From an uncultured Spirochaetales bacterium (GTDB lineage Bacteria > Spirochaetota > Spirochaetia > Treponematales > Treponemataceae): DNA of 8,781 nt. The DNA lies in the NCBI GenBank assembly GCA_946061495.1, contig CAMGSV010000102.1, positions 1 to 8,781 on the forward strand. The letters run 5' to 3'. Below the pieces are notes generated by a model. That model was not told the origin of the DNA. It saw only the letters and a list, made by a program, of their open reading frames with translations, and made no database searches. Shown piece by piece: positions 1-4,614 of this stretch (position 1 is the first letter of the stretch; each line of letters begins with the position of its first letter). The translations under genes and the position numbers were made by a program.

Positions 1-879
1 GGTTGTGGAAAAACAACCCTGCTAAAATTACTTTCTGGATTTTTAACTCCACAAGAAGGGAACATTTTTATTAACAACATTAATCAAAATAAACTTGAAA
101 CAAGCCAGAGAGAAATTGGTATTGTTTTTCAAGATTATGCACTTTTTCCACATTTGACTGTAAAGGAAAATATTCTTTATGGCTTAAAAATCAAAAATAA
201 AAAAGAAAAAGTTTCTTCAAAAGAATTTTATAAAAACGCAGAAGCTTTAATTCAGCAAAACGCAAGACTCCTTGGCTTAGTTGGTTTACTAGACAGATTC
301 CCACACGAGCTTTCTGGTGGCCAACAACAAAGAGTTGCCTTGGGAAGAGCCTTAATTTTAAAACCAAAAATTCTTTTAATGGACGAACCACTTTCTTCAC
401 TAGATGCAAAACTTAGAAATCAAGTTAGAGATGAACTGAAAGAAATTCAAAAAGATTTTGGAATTACAACAATTTACGTAACTCACGACCAAGAAGAAGC
501 GTTGTACCTTTCAGACAAAATTGCCGTTATGAACCATGGGCAAATTCAACAAATTGGGAGTCCAGAAGAAATCTATTTTAAGCCAAAAAACAAATTTGTT
601 GCGGATTTTGTTGGAAAAGCAAACTTTATTGAAAATGAGAATTCTTGTTTTATTGTACGGCCAGAATGGATAAGCTTGAAAAAATCAGAGTCAAAAAATT
701 CAGAAGACAAAATTATTTCAAAAATATTTTTGGGTTCTGCAATAAGATACAAAGTTGGAACAAACAAAACAAAAAATGGCATACTGATAGTTTATAAATC
801 TTCAAATGATTCTGAAGTTTTTAATCTCGGCGATTACGTAAAAATAGACTTTTTACAAAAATGGAAAATAGAACTATAG
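1..879 (+). CDS. ABC transporter ATP-binding subunit with TOBE-like tail (5'-partial)
   Basis: Frame 1 is open from the first base to a TAG at 877-879, giving 292 residues; roughly 35-40 N-terminal residues lie outside the window. The visible part starts inside the Walker A motif (GCGKTTLLKL). In order it then has the Q-loop (VFQDYALFPHLTV), the signature LSGGQQQRVALGRAL, Walker B plus D-loop (ILLMDEPLSSLDAKLR) and the H-loop (YVTHDQEEAL). After the nucleotide-binding domain, a short tail with a RPEWISL segment resembles the TOBE domain of importers of the FbpC/PotA/sugar (MalK-like) group. It therefore probably powers uptake of a small solute such as iron, polyamine or sugar, bound to a membrane permease at the inner face; the substrate cannot be told. 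The gene is strikingly AT-rich (AAA, AAT, ATT, AGA codons) compared with the GC-rich genes from 1880 onward, which suggests transfer. The permease genes would be expected upstream, outside the window. Confidence 0.93.
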   Translation, partial: GCGKTTLLKLLSGFLTPQEGNIFINNINQNKLETSQREIGIVFQDYALFPHLTVKENILYGLKIKNKKEKVSSKEFYKNAEALIQQNARLLGLVGLLDRFPHELSGGQQQRVALGRALILKPKILLMDEPLSSLDAKLRNQVRDELKEIQKDFGITTIYVTHDQEEALYLSDKIAVMNHGQIQQIGSPEEIYFKPKNKFVADFVGKANFIENENSCFIVRPEWISLKKSESKNSEDKIISKIFLGSAIRYKVGTNKTKNGILIVYKSSNDSEVFNLGDYVKIDFLQKWKIEL

Positions 880-923
880 TTTAGGTTGGAGAGGGGGAAG
901 GTTCACCAAACTTACCACTGGGG

Positions 924-959
924 AACTCATTTGACGGAAGGTTATGCTTGTGGATAGTA
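924..959 (+). repeat. Direct repeat of a promoter module (copy 1; copy 2 at 1217-1254)
   Basis: An 18-nt core (924-941) recurs at 1217-1234 with 17 of 18 bases identical, including catttgacggaagg. After a variable 3-5 nt gap, both copies continue with TTGTGG and ATAGTA. Each copy carries a -35-like TTGACG and a -10-like hexamer, so the repeated unit is a whole promoter. Copy 1 precedes a candidate RNA and copy 2 precedes tRNA-Ala. The copies probably arose by local duplication or are kept similar for shared regulation. Confidence 0.75.
931..958 (+). promoter_or_regulatory. Putative sigma70-type promoter for the 964-1182 RNA
   Basis: TTGACG (931-936), a 16-bp spacer and GATAGT (953-958) predict a start near 964-966. 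That is exactly where the closing stem of the candidate RNA begins. The resemblance to the tRNA-Ala promoter at 1224-1253 supports the call. The -10 is weaker here (GATAGT instead of TATAGT). Confidence 0.5.
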
Positions 960-963
960 AAAA

Positions 964-1182
964 GCGGAAATGCCCAAGCTCCTTTGGTGGTCTCCATGTT
1001 TGGTCCAAAACCGCCTGAAACTTAAGCATTTCCTAGAAAGGATTATACCTTGTTGTTTGTATGGTGTAAACACCGTGAGGCTGGAGTGGCGAGGAAGTAG
1101 TTAAAACAATCGGATTTGTTCGCAGCTAACGCCGCTCACTAAAAAGCGAAACAGTTGGGCTTGGGTAAATCCATGTGTTTTT
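964..1182 (+). ncRNA. Candidate structured small RNA, family not recognised
   Basis: No plausible protein is encoded here on either strand. The predicted start lies at the foot of a long closing stem. Positions 966-979 (GGAAATGCCCAAGC) pair with 1159-1172 (GCTTGGGTAAATCC), giving 12 of 14 pairs around a symmetric AA/AA internal loop. The stem is followed within 5 nt by a U5 run (1178-1182) that could mark the 3' end. Inside there are local hairpins: GGTG/CACC around TAAA (about 1063-1074), AACAA/TTGTT (about 1105-1120), and TTCGC pairing with GCGAA (about 1119-1149). Just past the U-run, 1185-1203 form a perfect 8-bp hairpin (GATTTTGC, loop GTA), which lacks its own U-tail. The size (about 215 nt), the end-to-end closing stem and the strong upstream promoter fit a 6S-like or other housekeeping RNA, but I see no diagnostic motif. 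Ends are approximate. Confidence 0.4.
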
Positions 1183-1223
1183 CAGATTTTGCGTAGCAAA
1201 ATCGAATCTCCGTGGCAATTCAT

Positions 1224-1253
1224 TTGACGGAAGGACGTACATTGTGGTATAGT
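1224..1253 (+). promoter_or_regulatory. Putative sigma70-type promoter of tRNA-Ala
   Basis: TTGACG (1224-1229), an 18-bp spacer and TATAGT (1248-1253) predict a start near 1260, only about 3 nt before the mature tRNA 5' end at 1263. This is a close promoter-to-tRNA arrangement with almost no 5' leader. It is the second copy of the module at 931-958. Confidence 0.65.
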
Positions 1254-1262
1254 ACATTCATT

Positions 1263-1335
1263 GGGGACATAGCTCAGTTGGTAGAGCGATTGGTTCGCAA
1301 TCAATAGGTCGCCGGTTCGAATCCGGTTGTCTCCA
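1263..1335 (+). tRNA. tRNA-Ala, anticodon CGC
   Basis: The 73-nt cloverleaf folds completely. The acceptor stem GGGGACA pairs with TGTCTCC; the D-arm is GCTC/GAGC; the anticodon stem ATTGG/TCAAT encloses loop TTCGCAA; the variable loop has 5 nt; the T-arm is GCCGG/CCGGT with loop TTCGAAT; the discriminator is A. The anticodon is CGC, which reads GCG (Ala). A G3:U70 wobble pair, the alanyl-tRNA synthetase identity element, is present and confirms the assignment. CCA is not encoded (GTT follows the discriminator), so a CCA-adding enzyme is needed. An isoacceptor dedicated to GCG fits a GC-rich genome. It is transcribed alone, with its own promoter and terminator. Confidence 0.97.
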
Positions 1336-1344
1336 GTTTCTTCC

Positions 1345-1375
1345 AAAAAAACCTCGCCGTTGGGCGAGGTTTTTT
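1345..1375. terminator. Bidirectional intrinsic terminator between tRNA-Ala and the TM2 gene
   Basis: CCTCGCC (1352-1358) pairs with GGCGAGG (1363-1369) around a GTTG loop. Seven A on the left and six T on the right give a U-tail on both strands. It ends the tRNA transcript on + and the TM2-gene transcript (stop at 1394) on -. Confidence 0.93.
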
Positions 1376-1393
1376 GCATATACTCCCAAAGAA

Positions 1394-1807
1394 TCAGTCG
1401 TTTACCGACCAATTCTTCAAGGGGCGTTTCTGCTTGTCTTTGAAGGCTCCCGCAAGAATCATAATCCAGTCTACAAAAATCCAAATTGCAGCAGCCATAA
1501 TGGGAATCAGGGAGATGAATACACCCACAAAAACTGCATCGGCAGCATCTGGGTTGTCTACATTTGAAAGTACCAAATACAGCAAGCTGCAAAAGTACAC
1601 GATGAAACTGCTCACTATAAGAAGCAATTGAATTATGCCACGACGGATGCGACCAACATAGAAGTTGTGTGCTCCCACATAACCTGCGAAGGTGCAAAGC
1701 AAGAAGGCTATCAATCGGCTTTTGGGAGAAATTTCCTGAGCTGTGCCTGAATTATTTGCTGGCAATTGCTGTTGGGTATTTTCAACAGCTTCCTGTTCTG
1801 TGTCCAT
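1394..1807 (-). CDS. TM2-domain membrane protein
   Basis: This encodes 137 residues. The start ATG at 1807-1805 was chosen because AGGAG lies 7 nt upstream. A longer reading from 1867 would run across the promoter and has no ribosome site. The N-terminal 28 residues are hydrophilic and Gln/Asn/Glu-rich. The TM2 signature then follows: KSRLIAFLLCTFAGYVGAH (residues 29-47) with a short first membrane helix, the NFYVGR turn (48-53), a second hydrophobic stretch (about 57-80), a polar loop (82-90), and a long hydrophobic region (about 92-120) containing the terminal DW motif (IWIFVDWIMILAG). The tail is basic (KDKQKRPLKNW). TM2 proteins are small inner-membrane proteins of generally unknown function. 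The insertion of an extra hydrophobic segment between the usual two helices makes it longer than minimal members. It has its own promoter and shares its terminator with tRNA-Ala. Confidence 0.88.
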   Translation of the reverse strand: MDTEQEAVENTQQQLPANNSGTAQEISPKSRLIAFLLCTFAGYVGAHNFYVGRIRRGIIQLLLIVSSFIVYFCSLLYLVLSNVDNPDAADAVFVGVFISLIPIMAAAIWIFVDWIMILAGAFKDKQKRPLKNWSVND

Positions 1808-1838
1808 AAAGAAACTCCTTTTAACATCATTTTCTCCG

Positions 1839-1867
1839 ATTCTATTGTATAGACTAGTGAAAGTCAA
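1839..1867 (-). promoter_or_regulatory. Putative promoter of the TM2 gene
   Basis: On the minus strand, TTGACT (1867-1862), a 17-bp spacer and TAGAAT (1844-1839) are followed by the TM2 gene's AGGAG site about 20 nt further on. The box begins 13 nt after the stop of the aldolase-like gene. No terminator separates the two genes, so readthrough from the his operon is also possible. Confidence 0.6.
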
Positions 1868-1879
1868 GAAACGGTCGCA

Positions 1880-2914
1880 CTACATCCGCTCAATGTCCGC
1901 TACAAGCTGGTCAACGGCCTCGTCGGTGGTGGCCCAACTGGTGCAGAATCGGACGACGGCCCTGCCATCCTCCAGCTGCTGCCAGAAGGAGGTCTTGTAG
2001 TTGGCGGCAAAATGCTCTCGCTGGTTCTGGGTGAGGATGGGGAACTGCTGGTTGGTGTAGGAGTCGAAGTGGAAGGCAATACCTTTTTTCTGGAAGGCCT
2101 GCCGAATTCGCAGGGCCTGGTCCACGGTCTTCTTCGCCAGTGTAAAGTAGAGGTTGTCGGTGAACAGGGTCTTGAACTGGATGCCCAAAAGCCGTCCCTT
2201 GGCCAGCATGCCGCCCTTCTGCTTGATGAGGTAGCGGAAGTCCTTCTGGAGGGATGGGTTGGTAATCACCACCGCCTCCCCGAACAGCGCCCCCTGCTTG
2301 GTGCCGCCGATGTAGAACACATCTGCAAGGTGGGCAATGTCCTGCAGGGTGCAGTCGTTCTTGGGGGAGGCCAGTCCGTAGCCCAGCCGTGCCCCGTCGA
2401 TGTAGAGGGGCAGGTGGTATTCCTTGCAGGCGGCGGCAATGTCCTCCAGCTCCGCCTTGGAGTACAGGAGGCCGGACTCGGTGGAAAAGGAGAGGTACAC
2501 CATTCCCGGCTGCACGGTGTGCTCAAAGCTCTCGTCGGCATAGTGACTGCGGCACAGGGAACGAATCTGGGCGGCGGAAATTTTTCCGTCGGGGGAGGGC
2601 AGTGCCAGCACCTTGTGGCCGCAGGCCTCGATGGCCCCCGTCTCGTGGACGGCAATGTGGCCGCCCTCCGCAGACACCACTCCCTGATGGCTCCGTAAAA
2701 TCGAGTCAATGACGGTGAGGTTCGCCTGGGTGCCGCCCACCAGAAAGTGGACTGCCGCCTGGGGTGCGCCGCACAGCTCCGCGATAAGCCGTGCCGCCTC
2801 GCCGCAATACTCGTCCTCGCCGTATCCCACCGTCTGCTGGAGGTTTGTTTCTGCAAGGGCCGCAAGGATCTCCGGGCAGCAGCCCTCCGCATAGTCGCAC
2901 TGGAAATACCTCAT
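1880..2914 (-). CDS. Low-specificity threonine aldolase-like PLP lyase
   Basis: This encodes 344 residues, the usual length for the threonine aldolase/beta-eliminating lyase family (fold-type I PLP enzymes). These cleave L-threonine or allo-threonine to glycine and acetaldehyde in the cytosol. Visible motifs are the N-terminal active-site region (QTVGYGEDEY, 27-36), the cofactor phosphate-binding segment GGTQANL (60-66), EGGHIAVHETGAIE with the ring-stacking His (83-96), YIDGARLG with the PLP-pyridine Asp173 and Arg176, and GGTKQGALFGEA with the Schiff-base Lys206. The start overlaps the hisB stop in an ATGA (2914-2911), so translation is coupled to hisB. GGGAG lies 7 nt upstream, inside hisB. 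Placement in a his operon is not an obvious pathway link; supply of glycine/one-carbon units toward purines, and so toward ATP used by HisG, is only a guess. Substrate preference cannot be told from sequence. Confidence 0.88.
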   Translation of the reverse strand: MRYFQCDYAEGCCPEILAALAETNLQQTVGYGEDEYCGEAARLIAELCGAPQAAVHFLVGGTQANLTVIDSILRSHQGVVSAEGGHIAVHETGAIEACGHKVLALPSPDGKISAAQIRSLCRSHYADESFEHTVQPGMVYLSFSTESGLLYSKAELEDIAAACKEYHLPLYIDGARLGYGLASPKNDCTLQDIAHLADVFYIGGTKQGALFGEAVVITNPSLQKDFRYLIKQKGGMLAKGRLLGIQFKTLFTDNLYFTLAKKTVDQALRIRQAFQKKGIAFHFDSYTNQQFPILTQNQREHFAANYKTSFWQQLEDGRAVVRFCTSWATTDEAVDQLVADIERM

Positions 2915-3537
2915 ACAATCACTCCCTTGGTGGATGGAATGACTCCCAGACGGCGGCTGTCCAGGGTGATGGCGTCACGGATGGCACGGGCGGCCGCCTT
3001 GAACAGTCCCTCCATCTTGTGGTGGTCGCTGCGTCCACGCAGAATGTCCAGGTGGAGGTTGCACTTGGCACCGCCCACAAAGGCTTGCCAAAAGTCCACG
3101 AAGGTGTCCGTCTGGAAGCTGGAGGCTCGGCCGCCTGCTCCAATGGACACCAGGGGGATGTTGGATAGCTCTGGCTGGCACACCAGGTAGCTGCGTCCCC
3201 CAAAGTCCACGGCGGCCCGGCAGAGGGTTTCGTCCATGGGGTAGAGGCAGGATCCGCAGCGGAAGATTCCGGCGCAGTCGCCCAATGCCTGGGCAAACAG
3301 CTGGCCCAGCACAATGGCCGTGTCCTCCACCAGATGATGCTGGTCCACCTCCAGGTCGCCCTTGAGGCTGCCGGTCAGGTCAAAGAGGCCGTGCTTGCAG
3401 AAGGAGTGGAGCAGGTGGCCCAGAAAACCGATGGGGCAGTCCACCTGGTAGATGCCGCTGCCGTCCAGGTTCAGCTCCAGCGTGATGTCCGTCTCCGCCG
3501 TCCTTCTGGTGATGGCGGCCTTTCGTGGTGCGCTCAT
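2911..3537 (-). CDS. hisB: Imidazoleglycerol-phosphate dehydratase (HisB), monofunctional
   Basis: This encodes 208 residues and catalyses the dehydration of imidazole-glycerol phosphate to imidazole-acetol phosphate in histidine synthesis. It is the monofunctional form, with no phosphatase domain. The two metal-binding HHxxE motifs are present: QHHLVED (His67, His68, Glu71) and DHHKMEGLFK (His172, His173, Glu176, Lys180). Also present are the RRTAET start (Glu15), HGLFDL (49-54), YPMDETLCRAAVDFGGR (99-115) and the C-terminal IPSTKG. Two normally conserved spots differ: FFDHM is FLGHL here (Asp to Gly at residue 40, next to metal ligand His41), and HHTVED is HHLVED. The start at 3537 is supported by AAGGAGG a few bases upstream; that site overlaps the hisG stop codon (TAAGGAGG), so hisG and hisB are closely coupled. 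The downstream aldolase-like gene overlaps by 4 bp. Confidence 0.95.
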   Translation of the reverse strand: MSAPRKAAITRRTAETDITLELNLDGSGIYQVDCPIGFLGHLLHSFCKHGLFDLTGSLKGDLEVDQHHLVEDTAIVLGQLFAQALGDCAGIFRCGSCLYPMDETLCRAAVDFGGRSYLVCQPELSNIPLVSIGAGGRASSFQTDTFVDFWQAFVGGAKCNLHLDILRGRSDHHKMEGLFKAAARAIRDAITLDSRRLGVIPSTKGVIV

Positions 3538-3546
3538 GTCTCCTCC

Positions 3547-4401
3547 TTATGAGAGAACCTTTCGCAGGTCGTATTCAAGGATGTCGGTGGCTCCCAGCTC
3601 CTTGAGTCGTGGCAGCAGGGTGGGAACCTCGCTCTTCTTCACGGCAATCTTGATGGCATAGCCGTCGTCACCGTAGAGTGGGGCAACGGTGGGGCTCCTC
3701 ATGGAGGGCAGGCCGGTCACCAGATCCTGGAAGCGGGCCTTTGCCACGTTCATTTCCAGCATCACCCGGTCACGGGCATCCAGCACCGCCTCGAAGAGCA
3801 TCTTCAGCTCCATGATTTTCTTCTTCTTGTCTGGGTCTGCCATGGCCTCCTTGGAGGCAAACATGCGGGTGGAGCTGGTCATGATGGTGTCCACAATCCG
3901 CAGCCCGTTCTCCACCAGGGTACGGCCGGTGGCGGTGTTGTCGATGATCATGTCCGCATCGTCGGGAGGGAACACCTCCGTAGCGCCGTAGGTCCGCACC
4001 ACCAGTGACTGCATCTTCTTTTCCTCCAGCCAGCGGCTGGCAATCCGCTCATATTCCGTGGCAACGATAATACGGCGGGAGGCCAGGGCGGTGTCGTCAA
4101 TCTCGTTGGGGACGGCTGCTACAATCCGCACCTTGTCAAAGCCCAGATCCATGATTTCCTCCACGTCTGCGCCCGTCTCCTCAATCCAGTCCCGGCCAGT
4201 GAATCCCACGTCGTGGGCTCCTAGCTCCAGAAGCTTGCCGATGTTCTGGGGCTTCATCACCTTGGCCTCCAGATCGTCCTGGTTCACCGTGGGACGGTAG
4301 GCACGATCCGGCAGCTTGATGGTAATGCCAGCCCCACTAAAAAGACTGACCACGTTCTCGTAAATCCTGCCCTTGGGCAGAAGGATTTTCAGCTTTTCCA
4401 T
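3547..4401 (-). CDS. hisG: ATP phosphoribosyltransferase, long form (HisG)
   Basis: This encodes 284 residues and is the first, committed step of histidine synthesis: ATP plus PRPP to phosphoribosyl-ATP. The start ATG at 4401-4399 was chosen because GGAGGA lies 4 nt upstream and the protein then begins MEKLKILLPKGR, as in the family. In-frame extension to 4533 would run through the attenuator and is rejected. Features include LLPKGRIY (7-14), VGFTGRDWIEE (65-75), the GATEVFP region (139-145) and the PRPP loop DMIIDNTATGRTL (150-162). A C-terminal domain of about 75 residues (YAIKIAVKKSEVPTLLPRLKELGATDIL region) is the ACT-like regulatory domain of long HisG. It binds histidine for feedback inhibition and makes HisZ unnecessary. 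It is first in the hisG-hisB-aldolase operon and lies behind a histidine attenuator (leader peptide 4577-4530, terminator 4489-4452), so it is controlled both allosterically and by attenuation. Confidence 0.96.
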   Translation of the reverse strand: MEKLKILLPKGRIYENVVSLFSGAGITIKLPDRAYRPTVNQDDLEAKVMKPQNIGKLLELGAHDVGFTGRDWIEETGADVEEIMDLGFDKVRIVAAVPNEIDDTALASRRIIVATEYERIASRWLEEKKMQSLVVRTYGATEVFPPDDADMIIDNTATGRTLVENGLRIVDTIMTSSTRMFASKEAMADPDKKKKIMELKMLFEAVLDARDRVMLEMNVAKARFQDLVTGLPSMRSPTVAPLYGDDGYAIKIAVKKSEVPTLLPRLKELGATDILEYDLRKVLS

Positions 4402-4451
4402 AGAATCCTCCACTGGGCACAATGTGCAGCCTCTGCTGAACTGGCCCCAAG

Positions 4452-4489
4452 ATAAAATAAAAGGCCACCTGCCCGAAGGCAAGCGGCCT
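4452..4489 (-). terminator. Attenuator terminator in the hisG leader
   Basis: On the minus strand, AGGCCGCTTGCC (4489-4478), a TTCG loop (4477-4474) and GGCAGGTGGCCT (4473-4462) form a 12-bp stem. The tail is TTTATTTTAT (4462-4453). Two G:U pairs are possible only in the minus-strand RNA, which sets its direction. It lies 51 nt before the hisG start and after the His-rich leader ORF, so it must be passed for hisG expression. It may also stop readthrough from the 5'-nucleotidase gene, which has no other terminator. Confidence 0.92.
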
Positions 4490-4526
4490 GTCATATACCA
4501 TACAACAACACCAGCATCCTTCAGGC
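4471..4526 (-). promoter_or_regulatory. Antiterminator pairing of the his attenuator
   Basis: GCCTGAAGG (4526-4518), which starts 4 nt after the leader-peptide stop codon, can pair over all 9 positions (one G:U) with CCTTCGGGC (4479-4471). The latter is the loop and loop-proximal bases of the terminator, so the two folds exclude each other. A further hairpin pairs 4555-4547 (CACAGCATC, containing His codon 10) with 4518-4509 (GATGCTGGTG, one bulge). Expected logic: a ribosome stalled at His codons leaves 4526-4518 free and the antiterminator forms. A ribosome reaching the stop codon covers that segment and the terminator forms. Confidence 0.7.
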
Positions 4527-4529
4527 TTT

Positions 4530-4577
4530 TCAAGCGGAGAGAAGATGATGCTGTGAGTGCAGTCTTGTTTCAGTCAT
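4530..4577 (-). CDS. hisL: Histidine operon leader peptide (15 aa)
   Basis: The ORF reads MTETRLHSQHHLLSA then TGA, with His at codons 7 (CAC), 10 (CAT) and 11 (CAT), 3 of 15 residues. It lies between a near-consensus promoter and a U-tailed hairpin upstream of hisG, the position of hisL in enteric bacteria, though with fewer and non-contiguous His codons. The stop codon is 4 nt before the antiterminator segment, as needed for translation to control folding. There is no Shine-Dalgarno. The ATG starts 7 nt after the -10 box, so the transcript probably begins at or one base before the A of ATG (leaderless). Its function would be regulatory, the peptide itself being dispensable. The symbol is given by role and position, not by sequence similarity. 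Confidence 0.72.
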   Translation of the reverse strand: MTETRLHSQHHLLSA

Positions 4578-4584
4578 TACAATA

Positions 4585-4614
4585 ATAGTAAACTGAATGG
4601 GCCGCTGTTGTCAA
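4585..4614 (-). promoter_or_regulatory. his operon promoter
   Basis: Minus-strand TTGACA (4614-4609, perfect -35), an 18-bp spacer and TACTAT (4590-4585) predict a start at A4578 or A4577. The -35 overlaps the TGA stop of the 5'-nucleotidase gene (CCTTGACA). The predicted start coincides with the leader-peptide ATG at 4577. Confidence 0.75.

Noticed and set aside
960..1200. RNase P RNA at the candidate left RNA
   Set aside because: GGAAATGCCCAAGCTCC recalls the conserved GAGGAAAGTCC...GCTCC element, and ACAG occurs on the 3' side. The other universal segments (ACAGAA...GGCTTA, GGTAAGAG-type) are missing, and the RNA is too short.
924..1234. 16S rRNA fragment (TTGACGG, GCAGCTAACGC matches)
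   Set aside because: Only isolated 7-11 nt words match, in the wrong order and without surrounding rRNA sequence.
1182..1697. 171-codon minus-strand ORF across the tRNA
   Set aside because: It contains the translated antisense of tRNA-Ala (the familiar RIRTGDLLIANQ-type artefact), crosses a terminator and overlaps the TM2 gene in another frame.
1808..1867. N-terminal extension of the TM2 protein by 20 codons
   Set aside because: The extension overlaps the predicted promoter and lacks a ribosome site; the ATG at 1807 has AGGAG at proper spacing.
2012..2698. Several long plus- and minus-strand ORFs over the aldolase, hisB and tex genes
   Set aside because: They are GC-rich shadow frames with biased Arg/Pro/Gly/Ala content and no motifs, fully overlapping well-supported genes.
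4402..4533. N-terminal extension of HisG by 44 codons
   Set aside because: It would use a TTG start inside the attenuator region and translate the terminator hairpin; the ATG at 4401 has a strong GGAGGA and matches the family's N-terminus.
4402..4580. T-box riboswitch in front of hisG
   Set aside because: No T-box core (TGGNACCGCG) or Stem I motifs were seen; the leader ORF and alternative folds explain the terminator better.
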